Assembly (NCBI RefSeq): GCF_009909145.1 | Contig: NZ_JAAAPJ010000003.1 | Location: 186,001 to 250,000, forward strand | Reading direction: 5' to 3' | DNA length: 64,000 nt | Source: Corallococcus silvisoli | GTDB lineage: Bacteria > Myxococcota > Myxococcia > Myxococcales > Myxococcaceae | In this document: positions 8,487 to 16,436 of the stretch, piece by piece | Layout of the letters: every line of letters begins with the position of its first letter | Position numbering within the stretch: the first letter of the stretch is position 1 | Made by a program: the position numbers and the translations under genes | Notes under the pieces: model-generated | Databases searched by the model: none | Told to the model about the DNA's origin: nothing | What the model saw: only the letters and a program-made list of their open reading frames with translations

Positions 8487-9689
8487 CTACTTGCGCTCGA
8501 CGCGGGTGCCGGAGAGGGGCTTCACCTCATCGCGAAGGACGGCCACCGCCAGCTTGCGGGTGTCCTCATACGACGGCTCGCCATTGAAGAAGGCGAAGGT
8601 CCGGTGTGAGTCGTCCGCCGCATAGGCGTCGAAGTGGAAGACCCGCCCCGTGGCGCCGGGCTCTCGCGCGGCGTTGGTGAATGCGTACGAGCCCAGGCTC
8701 AGGCGCCACGCGACGGGGGCCCCTCCCGACCCGGGCGTCTCCACGTAGAACGTGTAGCGCACGGCCCAGTCCCCTTCGAGCTTGAAGTGCTCCGCGACCA
8801 TCACCGTCGCGTCGCCCTCCTTGAACTGCTCCCGGACGAAGACGCCACTGTCCACCTTGCCCTCCTGGTGGAGCTTCACCAACCGGGCACGCGCGGCGTC
8901 ACGCTCCGGGAACTGCTTCAGCGCCTCGTGCTCCTGCACCAGCTTCGCGAGCGTGCGCCAGTCATCGGGCAGGTCCAACGCGGCGGCCTGGAAGTGCGCC
9001 AGCGCCCGCGGGTGGTCGCCCTTCTTCTGGTAGGCCTGCCCGATGTTGTACCGGGTCATCGGATGGCGTGGAGCCTGAGGCGTCACCTTCGACAGCCATT
9101 GAAAGGCCTCCGCCTCCTGTCCCCCGTCCAACAGCATCAGTCCGAGCGCGCCAGCGGACTCCCCGTCATCGGGATCCAATGAGAGTGCATGCTCGAATGC
9201 CTTTCGCGCCCTGCCTGCGTCCCCCGCCAAGGCCAGGGCATTGCCCAAGGCAGACCAGTATTTCACCACCCGAGGTGCGAGCGCTGTCGCCAGGGTCAAC
9301 TCCGCGATGGAGCCCTGGCTGTCCGAAACGACCCCTAGCGAATAGCCCTTGAGGTAGTGGTACTCCGCGACCTCGGGGGCCAACGCCAGCGCCTTGTCGA
9401 ACTCCCGCCCCGCCTCCGCGTCACGCTCGCCATAGAAATACACGCGCCCCAACAGGTAATGCAGGTGCGCGTCCTCCGTGTCTTTTTGAACAGCCTTTTC
9501 CAGCGCCTGCTGGACCCGCTCGAACACCTGCTGCTGGGCGGGCCCCGCGGGCGAGAACCGGACCGCATCCAGTTGCGCCTCCCACTCCACCGCGGCGGGC
9601 GTTCGGGTCAACTGGACGGCGGCGGGCGCGGCGGTCCTGCACGCCACGCTCAAGGCCAACAAAGCCAGACACACGAGTTTTCCGGGCAT
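8487..9689 (-). CDS. Tetratricopeptide-repeat lipoprotein
   Basis: The 400-residue protein begins with a lipoprotein signal (LVCLALLALSVACRT). Residues about 75-270 are TPR units, visible as repeated A-x-F-x-x-AL-x-LAP (GREFDKALALAPEVAEYHYL, RKAFEHALSLDPDDGESAGA, YNIGQAYQKKGDHPRALAHF). The C-terminal 110 residues form a separate domain (TVMVAEHFKLEGDWAVRYTF, then NGEPSYEDTRKLAVAVLRDE) not recognised from a named family. It is probably an envelope scaffold or adaptor. It is transcribed away from dbpA's 3' end on the same strand with a 56-bp gap. Confidence 0.78.
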   Translation of the reverse strand: MPGKLVCLALLALSVACRTAAPAAVQLTRTPAAVEWEAQLDAVRFSPAGPAQQQVFERVQQALEKAVQKDTEDAHLHYLLGRVYFYGERDAEAGREFDKALALAPEVAEYHYLKGYSLGVVSDSQGSIAELTLATALAPRVVKYWSALGNALALAGDAGRARKAFEHALSLDPDDGESAGALGLMLLDGGQEAEAFQWLSKVTPQAPRHPMTRYNIGQAYQKKGDHPRALAHFQAAALDLPDDWRTLAKLVQEHEALKQFPERDAARARLVKLHQEGKVDSGVFVREQFKEGDATVMVAEHFKLEGDWAVRYTFYVETPGSGGAPVAWRLSLGSYAFTNAAREPGATGRVFHFDAYAADDSHRTFAFFNGEPSYEDTRKLAVAVLRDEVKPLSGTRVERK

Positions 9690-9745
9690 GCTCGCAATCT
9701 CTCACGGCATCCCCGAACCCTCTCATCATGATTGCATCATGGACC

Positions 9746-11131
9746 CTACCGCACCCGTTCGATGCGGTGCTTGCGTCCCTTGATGCGCCCTTCGCTCAGC
9801 CGCTGGAACGCGACCTTCACCACGCGCTTGGAGACGGCGACGAAGGCGTGATGGTCGTGGATCTCAATCTTGCCCACGTCCTCCGCCTTCAGCCCTCCCG
9901 CCTCGCCCGTGAGCGCGCCCAGGATGTCGCCCGGACGCATCTTGTCCTTGCGCCCGGCGGAGATGGACAGCGTCTCCCAACCGGAGATGAGCGACACGCC
10001 CGTCACGTTCTCCGGCACCAGCGCGTCCACGTCCCCCTTCTCCAGCTTCACGCCCGTGGTGGCTTCGATGTCCTCCACCTTGCGGCTGTCCGAGCGGGTG
10101 ACCAGCGAGAGCGCCAGACCGCGCCGGCCCGCGCGCCCCGTGCGGCCAATGCGGTGCACGTAGGCCTCCGGCTGCTGCGGCATCTCGTAGTTCACCACCG
10201 CATCCAGCGCCTCCACGTCGATGCCCCGGCCCGCGACGTCCGTGGCCACCAGCACGCGCGTGCTGTGATTGCGGAACTTCGCCATCACCCGGTCCCGGTC
10301 GAACTGCTCCAGGTCCCCCTGCAACCCGTCCGCGCTCACCCCCGCCTGCACCAGCGCGCGCGTCAGCTCCACCACCACCGCCTTGAAGTTGCAGAACACG
10401 ATGGCGGAGGCCGGCTGGTGCTGGCGCAACAGGCGCATCAGCAGGGCCTGCTTGTCCTCCGGCTGGCAGGCGTACGCCACCTGCTGGATGTCCGGCGCGG
10501 CCTCCTCCTGCGCCAGGGACACCCGCACCGGGTCCTTCTGGAACGCGCGGCTGAGCTTCTCGATGTCGTCCGGGAACGTCGCGGAGAAGAGCACCGTCTG
10601 CCGCTTCGAGGGCGTCGCCCCGAGCACCCGCTCCATGTCCTCGCGGAACCCCATGTCCAACATCCGGTCCGCTTCATCCAACACCACCGTGGCCAGATGC
10701 CGCGTGTCCAGCACCTCGCGGTCCAGCAGGTCCAGGATGCGCCCCGGCGTCCCAACGCCAATGTGCACGCCCTTCTCCAGCGCCTCCACCTGCGGCCGGA
10801 TGGGCTGCCCGCCCGCGAGCGCCAGCACCTGCACCCCCGGCATCCGCCGCGCCAGCCGGCGGATCTCCCCCGCCACCTGCGCGCACAGCTCACGCGTCGG
10901 ACAGAGCACCAGCGCCTGGAGCCGCCGGTCCTGCGTGAGCTTCACCTTCTGCAGGATGGGCAGCGCGAACGCCGCCGTCTTCCCGCTGCCCGTGCGCGCC
11001 TGCCCCACCAGGTCCTTGCCCTGCAACAACACCGGGATGCTCTGCGCCTGGATGGGGGTGGCGGTGCGGAACTCCAGCTCCTCCAACACCTGGAGCAGCG
11101 GGGGTGACAGCGCGAGCGCGGAGAAGTCCAT
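9746..11131 (-). CDS. dbpA: ATP-dependent RNA helicase DbpA
   Basis: The 461-residue protein has all DEAD-box motifs in order: Q motif (TATPIQAQSIPVLL), Walker A ARTGSGKT (about residue 45-52), PTREL, VLDEADRMLDMG, LFSATFPDD, and VHRIGRTGRAGRRG. The C-terminal about 75 residues (ISAGRKDKMRPGDILGALTG, then KIEIHDHHAFVAVSKRVV) match the DbpA RNA-binding domain that recognises 23S rRNA hairpin 92, so a role in large-subunit assembly is likely. The ATG at 11131 (MDFSALALS) with GAGG about 8 nt upstream is preferred; the frame stays open 60 codons further but that part has no family sequence. Confidence 0.93.
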   Translation of the reverse strand: MDFSALALSPPLLQVLEELEFRTATPIQAQSIPVLLQGKDLVGQARTGSGKTAAFALPILQKVKLTQDRRLQALVLCPTRELCAQVAGEIRRLARRMPGVQVLALAGGQPIRPQVEALEKGVHIGVGTPGRILDLLDREVLDTRHLATVVLDEADRMLDMGFREDMERVLGATPSKRQTVLFSATFPDDIEKLSRAFQKDPVRVSLAQEEAAPDIQQVAYACQPEDKQALLMRLLRQHQPASAIVFCNFKAVVVELTRALVQAGVSADGLQGDLEQFDRDRVMAKFRNHSTRVLVATDVAGRGIDVEALDAVVNYEMPQQPEAYVHRIGRTGRAGRRGLALSLVTRSDSRKVEDIEATTGVKLEKGDVDALVPENVTGVSLISGWETLSISAGRKDKMRPGDILGALTGEAGGLKAEDVGKIEIHDHHAFVAVSKRVVKVAFQRLSEGRIKGRKHRIERVR

Positions 11132-11219
11132 CGGAGCCTCGGGGAACGGAGGCACGGGGCGCCTCGGGAGAACGCGCCCTTGTACCAGCCTTCCCGGGCC
11201 GGACAAGCCCGGCGCCCCC

Positions 11220-11813
11220 CTACTCGGCCCAGCCTGCCGCCTCGCTCGCCGCCGCCCGGGCCAGCTTCGCCGCGGCGCCCGGGTCCACGCGGGCCGTGAC
11301 CAACACGCCAATCACCGCCCCCAGCAGCAGCTCCACCCGGCGGCCCACGGACTTGCGCGGCAACACCCCGGCCCGGGCCGCCCCCTCCAGCGCCCGCGTC
11401 AGGTGTCCCCGCAACAGGTCCCGGTAGTCCTCCACCGCCCGGTGGGCCTCCGCGTCATGCGGCGCCAGCTCCGTCGCCGTGTTCACCAGCAGGCAGCCCC
11501 GCCGCGTCAGGACCGGCGGCGCGGTGCTCATCGTCGTCGCGAGCGCCTCGAAGTACTCCGTCACCTGCGACAGGCCCGGCGCCTCCTTCGCGAACACCCC
11601 CAGCCGGGGAGAGATGACCTCCTGGAGGTACAGCGCGACGGCCCGCGCGAACAGCCCGCGCTTGCTCTCGAACGTCTGGTACAGGCTGGAGCGGTTCAGC
11701 CCCGTGGCGGCCTCCAGGTCCGAAAGCGACGTGGCCTCGTAGCCCCGCGACCAGAACACCCCCAACGCGGCCCGCACCGCCTCCGTCTCGTCGAACGCCC
11801 GTGTCCGCGCCAC
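11220..11813 (-). CDS. TetR/AcrR-family transcriptional regulator
   Basis: The 197-residue protein has an N-terminal TetR helix-turn-helix (ALGVFWSRGYEATSLSDLEA then TGLNRSSLYQTFESKRGLF, about residues 15-60) and an effector-binding helical domain. The GTG start at 11813 has GGAGG 7 nt upstream. It is divergent from the DUF1304 membrane gene, and the shared region holds an extended inverted repeat, so it probably represses itself and that gene. The inducer is unknown. Confidence 0.9.
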   Translation of the reverse strand: MARTRAFDETEAVRAALGVFWSRGYEATSLSDLEAATGLNRSSLYQTFESKRGLFARAVALYLQEVISPRLGVFAKEAPGLSQVTEYFEALATTMSTAPPVLTRRGCLLVNTATELAPHDAEAHRAVEDYRDLLRGHLTRALEGAARAGVLPRKSVGRRVELLLGAVIGVLVTARVDPGAAAKLARAAASEAAGWAE

Positions 11814-11829
11814 GTCACCCTCCTTGACA

Positions 11830-11879
11830 ATTCTGAACCGGTCGTTTCAATATGGATTCGGAACTGACTGGTTCAGAAT
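11830..11879. promoter_or_regulatory. TetR operator: long inverted repeat in divergent promoter
   Basis: ATTCTGAACCGGTC (11830-11843) and GACTGGTTCAGAAT (11866-11879) are inverted copies matching at 13 of 14 positions. Each arm also reads as part of its own 16-bp imperfect palindrome (TGAACCGGTCGTTTCA and GGAACTGACTGGTTCA), so this may be two adjacent operators. They occupy the whole gap between the TetR gene and the DUF1304 gene. Confidence 0.75.
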
Positions 11880-11905
11880 AATCCATCCCCGGAGGGGGAA
11901 CAATC

Positions 11906-12283
11906 ATGTCGCCACTGGCACAGCTCTTCGCGGTCATCGCCGCGCTCATCCACGTGTTGTTCTTCTTTCTGGAGAGCATCGCGTTCTCGCAGCCGAAGGT
12001 CTGGCGGCGCTTCGGGCTGAAGTCGCAGGCGGACGCGGACGTGGTGAAGCCGATGGCGTTCAACCAGGGCTTCTACAACCTGTTCCTGGCGCTGGGCGTG
12101 TTCGTCGGCGTGGGGCTGGTGCACACGGGCGCGGTGGCGTCGGGCGTGGCCGTCGTCGTGTTCGGCTGCGCGTGCATGCTGATGGCGGCGCTGGTGCTGG
12201 TGAGCAGCAACCGCCACTTCCTCCGGGCGAGCCTCGTCCAGGGGGCCCTGCCGCTGCTGGCCATCGCGCTCGTCGCCTTCTGA
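11906..12283 (+). CDS. DUF1304 family membrane protein
   Basis: This 125-residue protein has four hydrophobic helices (LAQLFAVIAALIHVLFFFLE, FYNLFLALGVFVGVGLV, VASGVAVVVFGCACMLMAAL, VQGALPLLAIALVAF) and the family-typical loop FNQGFYNLFLALGV after helix 1. GGAGGGGG lies 8 nt before the ATG. The family's biochemical role is not established. Divergence from a TetR gene with a clear operator suggests inducible expression, as for small efflux-like or stress membrane proteins. Confidence 0.87.
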   Translation: MSPLAQLFAVIAALIHVLFFFLESIAFSQPKVWRRFGLKSQADADVVKPMAFNQGFYNLFLALGVFVGVGLVHTGAVASGVAVVVFGCACMLMAALVLVSSNRHFLRASLVQGALPLLAIALVAF

Positions 12284-12289
12284 CGGCGC

Positions 12290-12799
12290 TCAGGGCGCGA
12301 CGGGCTCGAAGACGTCCGCGTCCGGCAGGGTGAGGACGGCGCGGCCCGCCTCCCCCAGCTTCTCTCGCGGCACGTCGCGGAAGCGCTGCACGAAGCTCGC
12401 GGACGGGCGCAGGGTGAGGGACTGGCCGGTGTCGCGGTTGCGGAAGGTGGTCGCGGTGTCCTCCGGCGCGGGCGCCGCCACCAGCGACAGGTTGAGCTTG
12501 CCCAGACTGGCACCGGTGGCCGCCGCGGCGCCGTCCGCGACGCAGGTGTACTGGACCTGCGCCGGGCTGTGGTGGATGACCTCCAGCTTGAAGCTGCCCC
12601 GGGGCAGGCCCAGCTGATGGAGCGCGAAGTCGCCCATGCGGTAGCCCGCCACCGCCCAGGGTCCCGCGCCACCGTGCACCAGGGCCACCCGCGTCAAGGC
12701 CTCGGGCTCGTCGGACGTGGCCTCGGCGGGACGTGCTCCGGCGCAGCCCAGGGTGAGTCCCAGCATGACGGCGAGCAGCAGGTGACGGCGCGTGGACAT
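12290..12799 (-). CDS. Lipoprotein with FmdE-like domain
   Basis: This 169-residue protein has a lipoprotein signal (LLLAVMLGLTLGCAG). Residues about 40-110 read GYRMGDFALHQLGLPRGSF, then VIHHSPAQVQYTCVADGA and ATGASLGKLNLSLV, which is the conserved core of FmdE-type (formylmethanofuran dehydrogenase subunit E) domains, including the His-His and Cys-Val-Ala-Asp-Gly region thought to bind metal. Outside methanogens such domains are found as stand-alone proteins of unclear role. It converges on the DUF1304 gene with a 6-bp gap. Confidence 0.72.
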   Translation of the reverse strand: MSTRRHLLLAVMLGLTLGCAGARPAEATSDEPEALTRVALVHGGAGPWAVAGYRMGDFALHQLGLPRGSFKLEVIHHSPAQVQYTCVADGAAAATGASLGKLNLSLVAAPAPEDTATTFRNRDTGQSLTLRPSASFVQRFRDVPREKLGEAGRAVLTLPDADVFEPVAP

Positions 12800-12867
12800 G
12801 GAGGCTCCGGGAAGAGGGTCCCGCGCGGCGTTCTAGCTGAAACCACCCGCCCTGCGCGTCAGCACAT

Positions 12868-14415
12868 TCAGAGGGCGAAGCCCACCATCAGGGACGCGGA
12901 GCCCCTGGGCACCAGCGACACTCCGGATTCGCGCCGGGCCACCACGCCTCCCGCGGAGGCGCTCAGCAACGTCGACAGGCGGCGGCCCATGTCCAGCCGC
13001 ACCCCCGCGGCCACGAGCGCCAGGGGCTCCAGGCCGAAGCGCGACTCATCGAATGGGAGCCGCGACTGGAAGACGGCCAGCGCCCCCGCCTCCAGGGTGC
13101 CGCTGAACGTCCAGGCGCCGTGCCGCCATCGCGGCCCCGCCCCCAGGCGCAGCTCCACCTCCGTCTGTTGGAAGGACACCCGCCGGCCCGCCCCCCGCCG
13201 CACCGCGAAGCCCAACACCGACGCGTCGAGCCCCGGGCCCAGGCGGCCGTCGCGCTCCAGGCGCAGGTCCAGGCCCACGACGGACGGCAGGCCCGCGACA
13301 ATCCCAGACGTCACCGACGGCCCCACCGCGAGCAGCAGCGAGGACGCGGCGCCCCCCTTGCGCGCGAGCCGCAGCCGCGCGGCCTGCTCCAGGGGCGCTC
13401 CCCCCACGGAAGCGCTTCCGTTGACGGGGACCCGCACCGACCGCTCCAGGTAGCCCTCCTCCGCGCTCATCAACAGGCGGTAGGCGCCCGGCGCCACGGC
13501 CAGCGTCGTGGGGCCCTCGCCCTTGTTCACCTCCGCCACCAGCGCGCCGCTCTCCGAGGCCATGACCAGCCAGCGGCCCGGCGCCTTCACGTCGAGCGTC
13601 AGCCTTCCGCGCGCCTGCTGGGGCTCGGAGAGGACCAGCTCGCCGCGTCCCCGCAGGTCCATCCGGAACGTGGGGCGCTGGATGCCTCCTGGCGAGACGA
13701 GGGTGGACTCCAACGTCCGCGCGTAGGCGTAGCGGTAGGCCTCCTCCAGCGTGACCCGTCCGTCCCGCGAGTCATCCGCCGCGCCGCGCAGGCCCACCGC
13801 CAGGTAGTGCGTGAAGTACGAGCCCTGCAACACATCCGATTCCTGCGCGTACTCATCCGCGCCCGAGGCGCTGATGACGACCCGGCCCTCCAGGTCCGCC
13901 GCCTCCATGGTGACGGGGGCCTCCACCGGCTTCAGGCCCTTCATGCGCGTGGCGACACCGGAGCGGCACGAGTCCAGGATGAGCAGCCCCACGCCGACCG
14001 GTGCGCCCTTGAGGAAGTCCACCAGCTCCCGCATGGGCAGCTCGGTGCCGCGCAGGTGCAGGCTGCCGTCGCCCGCGTGCGAGGAGACGTAGAGCAGCAG
14101 CCAGTCGCGCGAAGACGCCTCGGAGGACAGCCTCGCGCCGAAGCGGCTCAGGGCCTCGCGCAGCGCCGTGGCATCCGCGCCCAGCACCGTCACGGTGCGC
14201 TCCGGCGGCACGGTGCCCACCTCCTGAAGGACCTCACGCATCCGGCGGGCGTCGGCTTCCGCGAAGCGCAAGCGCTCCTCGCCGCGCAGTCCCTGGTTCT
14301 CTCCCACGATCAACGCCCAACGGCGCGGCGCCTCCTCCGCGCCAGCGCGCGCCGCGCCCATCACGGCCAGGAGGAGCGCGAGCCCCCGCGCGCCCAAGGC
14401 GAGAAGCCGCATCAT
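12868..14415 (-). CDS. Exported caspase (peptidase C14) with C-terminal beta-barrel-like domain
   Basis: The 515-residue protein starts with a signal peptide (LLALGARGLALLLAVMGAARA). Residues about 32-235 form a caspase domain: WALIVGENQGL, then LLLYVSSHAGDG with catalytic His113, then VGLLILDSCRSGVA with catalytic Cys150, and YFTHYLAVGLRG. About 275-330 look like a PEGA-like sandwich (LAVAPGAYRLLMSAEEGYLE). About 335-515 are alternating amphipathic strands (VEVELRLGAG-like, LDMGRRLSTLLSASAGGVV, ending SLMVGFAL) that look like an outer-membrane barrel. It is the third gene after an ECF sigma and its anti-sigma (37 bp gap), which suggests a proteolytic stress switch at the envelope. ATG 14415 is chosen because it gives the signal peptide. 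Confidence 0.85.
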   Translation of the reverse strand: MMRLLALGARGLALLLAVMGAARAGAEEAPRRWALIVGENQGLRGEERLRFAEADARRMREVLQEVGTVPPERTVTVLGADATALREALSRFGARLSSEASSRDWLLLYVSSHAGDGSLHLRGTELPMRELVDFLKGAPVGVGLLILDSCRSGVATRMKGLKPVEAPVTMEAADLEGRVVISASGADEYAQESDVLQGSYFTHYLAVGLRGAADDSRDGRVTLEEAYRYAYARTLESTLVSPGGIQRPTFRMDLRGRGELVLSEPQQARGRLTLDVKAPGRWLVMASESGALVAEVNKGEGPTTLAVAPGAYRLLMSAEEGYLERSVRVPVNGSASVGGAPLEQAARLRLARKGGAASSLLLAVGPSVTSGIVAGLPSVVGLDLRLERDGRLGPGLDASVLGFAVRRGAGRRVSFQQTEVELRLGAGPRWRHGAWTFSGTLEAGALAVFQSRLPFDESRFGLEPLALVAAGVRLDMGRRLSTLLSASAGGVVARRESGVSLVPRGSASLMVGFAL

Positions 14416-14452
14416 CGCTCGGCCCCCCCTGACGCCAGGGCACTCCCCCTCC

Positions 14453-15178
14453 TCACGGCTCGACCCCCAGCCGCACTTCGGCGTGGGCCTTCCCGACATC
14501 ATCGGGCGTCGCCGCCTCCAACGGCCCCAGCCCCTTCGCCCGGGCCTCCTCGACGCGCGCCAGGAGCGCCGCGCGTGCGGGCTCCGCGGCCAGCGGCGCA
14601 TCCGAGAAGAACGCATGCAGCGCCACCGACCCTGGCGTCACCTCCAGCGGCGGCGACAGCCGCACCTGCGCGCCCGGCGCCACCGCGCCGCTCGTGTGTC
14701 CCCCTCGAGGCCAGAGCACGTCCACCGCGCCGGCCTCGTCCACCGCGAGCACCAGCACGTTCCGGAACGTCCCCGTCCCCACCGCCAGCGTCACCCGCGC
14801 ACCGGGCCGCGCGCTCGCCACCGGCAGGCCCTCCTCCGACACGAGCCGCAGCGCCACGTCCCCCTTCAACCTCACGCCGTCCTCCAGGCCCCTCGGCACG
14901 TAGACGACCAGCGCGAGCCCCATCGCCAGCACCGCCACCAGCGGCCCGCCCCAGCTCCAGCTCCAGCGCGACCGCGCCGACCGCGCCCGCTGCTCCTCCA
15001 GCCGGGCGAGCACCGCGTTCGCCCGGGGCGCTCGCAGGCTCGACTCGCGCTCCCGCCGCAGCCGCTCCGCCAGCTGTCCGCAGGCCGCGCACGACGCCAC
15101 GTGGCCTTCCGCGCGCCCCGACGCATCCAGCCCCGCCAACCACTCATCCAGCTCCAGCCGCGAGAGATGCTCAGCCAC
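14453..15178 (-). CDS. Anti-sigma factor: zinc finger, one TM helix, DUF4384-like domain
   Basis: The 241-residue protein has an N-terminal anti-sigma zinc finger (H26-x3-C30-x2-C33 in EGHVASCAACGQLAERL), one membrane helix (WGGPLVAVLAMGLALVVYV, about 75-93) and a periplasmic beta domain (VLVLAVDEAGAVDVLWPRGG, then VTPGSVALHAFFSDAPL) resembling DUF4384. It should hold the adjacent ECF sigma at the membrane until a periplasmic signal arrives. The GTG start overlaps the sigma gene by 8 bp, as expected for a coupled sigma/anti-sigma pair. Confidence 0.83.
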   Translation of the reverse strand: MAEHLSRLELDEWLAGLDASGRAEGHVASCAACGQLAERLRRERESSLRAPRANAVLARLEEQRARSARSRWSWSWGGPLVAVLAMGLALVVYVPRGLEDGVRLKGDVALRLVSEEGLPVASARPGARVTLAVGTGTFRNVLVLAVDEAGAVDVLWPRGGHTSGAVAPGAQVRLSPPLEVTPGSVALHAFFSDAPLAAEPARAALLARVEEARAKGLGPLEAATPDDVGKAHAEVRLGVEP

Positions 15179-15683
15179 GCTCCACCTCCAGCGACTCCGG
15201 CAGCCGCCCCAGCTCCGCGGCCTTCTTCCGGATGGAGTCCAGGTCCCGGACGATGGTCTTGCGCGACACGTCCAGCATCCCGGCGATCTCCTCCTGCGTC
15301 AGCCCGTCGAAGAAGTGCAGCGTGGCCACCTCCAGCTCGCGCTCGCCCATCCGTCCGACGAGGTGGCGGATGAAGTCCGCGGCCTCCCACTGCCCCGGGG
15401 TGGGCACCGTGGCCTCCTCCGCCGCCACGAGCCCCGGCTCGCGCAGCTGGCGCGAGCGCAGCGCGTTGAGACAGAGGTTGGTGGTGACGCGGTACACGTA
15501 CGTCATGGGGCGGGCCTCCCGCCGGAACCGCGCGCCTGCCGTCAACATGCGCTCGAAGACCTCCTGCACGATGTCCCACGCGTCGGCATCGCGTCCGAGC
15601 AGCGCGAGCGCGCGACGGTGCACCACGGGCGCGAAGCGCTCGTAGAGCTGCCTGAGCTCCTCCGCATCGAGCCCGCTCGCCAT
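15171..15683 (-). CDS. ECF-type RNA polymerase sigma factor
   Basis: The 170-residue protein has a sigma-70 region 2 (LYERFAPVVHRRALALLGRD, then AWDIVQEVFERMLTAGARFR and YVYRVTTNLCLNALRSRQ) and a region 4 helix-turn-helix (GLTQEEIAGMLDVSRKTIVR, about residues 125-150). The ATG at 15683 is used; an in-frame ATG 20 codons upstream is also possible. It is the first gene of the sigma / anti-sigma / caspase operon and probably controls its own promoter. Confidence 0.88.
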   Translation of the reverse strand: MASGLDAEELRQLYERFAPVVHRRALALLGRDADAWDIVQEVFERMLTAGARFRREARPMTYVYRVTTNLCLNALRSRQLREPGLVAAEEATVPTPGQWEAADFIRHLVGRMGERELEVATLHFFDGLTQEEIAGMLDVSRKTIVRDLDSIRKKAAELGRLPESLEVERG

Positions 15684-15765
15684 CCGCCTGGTCCGACCTT
15701 CCTGTTCGTCCTTGAGACACCCGGCCCCGGTGGCCTGGGACATCGCTCGCGCGATGGGGTGTGGG

Positions 15766-15794
15766 ATACTAGCCGCGCACCGGGGGCATGTCCC
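15766..15794 (-). promoter_or_regulatory. Candidate promoter of the sigma factor operon
   Basis: On the minus strand a GGGACA (-35-like, 15789-15794) and TAGTAT (-10-like, 15766-15771) are 17 bp apart, about 75 nt before the sigma start codon. The -35 lies in a 10-bp word ATGTCCCAGG (15788-15797) with a perfect inverted copy CCTGGGACAT at 15734-15743, facing the divergent lipoprotein. Both divergent genes could therefore be under one regulator. Confidence 0.4.
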
Positions 15795-15825
15795 AGGTCG
15801 CTCCCACCGGGTGTCCCAACCACAC

Positions 15826-16416
15826 GTGAACCGACTGCTCACCGCCACCCTGCTCGCGCTCCTGGGCGCCGGCTGCTTCGATCCGCTGTACGAAGACCCG
15901 GACCCCCTGGGCGAGGTGACGTGGGCGGTCTGCTGCGTCTCCGGGCAGGTGGACACCTGTCCCTGCGACGCTCCTGATGGCTGCCCGGCCACCTTCCGGG
16001 CCTGCGCGGCCGGCACCTGCGCGGAGTCGCAGAGCCAGTCCTGCGGCCCAGGCAAGGACGGAGGCGCGTCCTCCACCGCGGACGGCGGCGCCGACATCGA
16101 CGCGGGCACGGCTGACGCAGGCGGCGCCGACGCGGGCCCGGAAGCCGATGGCGGCATGCCCCTGGACGCCGGCGTCCAGGACGGCGGCACCGACATCGAC
16201 GCGGGCACGCCTGACGGCGGCACTGACATCGACGCGGGCGCGCCTGACGGAGGCACCGTGGATGCGGGACCGAACACCTCCGGCTATGGGCCCTGCTGCG
16301 ACCCGAACACCCACCGGGTCACCACCTGCGCCTGCCCGTCCTCCGGCTGCGCCAACGCGCCCTTCACCCCTTGCGCGTACGGACGCTGCGCGCTGGCGGG
16401 CGAGCGCTGCGAGTAG
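15826..16416 (+). CDS. Lipoprotein with two Cys-rich modules joined by a Gly/Asp/Ala repeat linker
   Basis: The GTG start gives a lipoprotein signal (LLTATLLALLGAGC) and a 196-residue product. A Cys module follows at about 30-70 (CCVSGQVDTCPCDAPDGC, then CAAGTC) and a second similar one ends the protein (CCDPNTHRVTTCACPSSGC, then CAYGRC). Between them lies a low-complexity linker with near-tandem GGTDIDAGTPD units (36-39-bp DNA repeats at about 16190-16260). It is probably a surface-displayed lipoprotein. It is divergent from the ECF sigma gene and may be its target. Confidence 0.75.
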   Translation: MNRLLTATLLALLGAGCFDPLYEDPDPLGEVTWAVCCVSGQVDTCPCDAPDGCPATFRACAAGTCAESQSQSCGPGKDGGASSTADGGADIDAGTADAGGADAGPEADGGMPLDAGVQDGGTDIDAGTPDGGTDIDAGAPDGGTVDAGPNTSGYGPCCDPNTHRVTTCACPSSGCANAPFTPCAYGRCALAGERCE

Positions 16417-16436
16417 GCCCTCCGCGCGCGAGGCCC

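Noticed and set aside
16190..16260. Short tandem DNA repeats, considered as a CRISPR-like array
   Set aside because: The units are adjacent without unique spacers and encode in-frame GGTDIDAG protein repeats of a lipoprotein linker.
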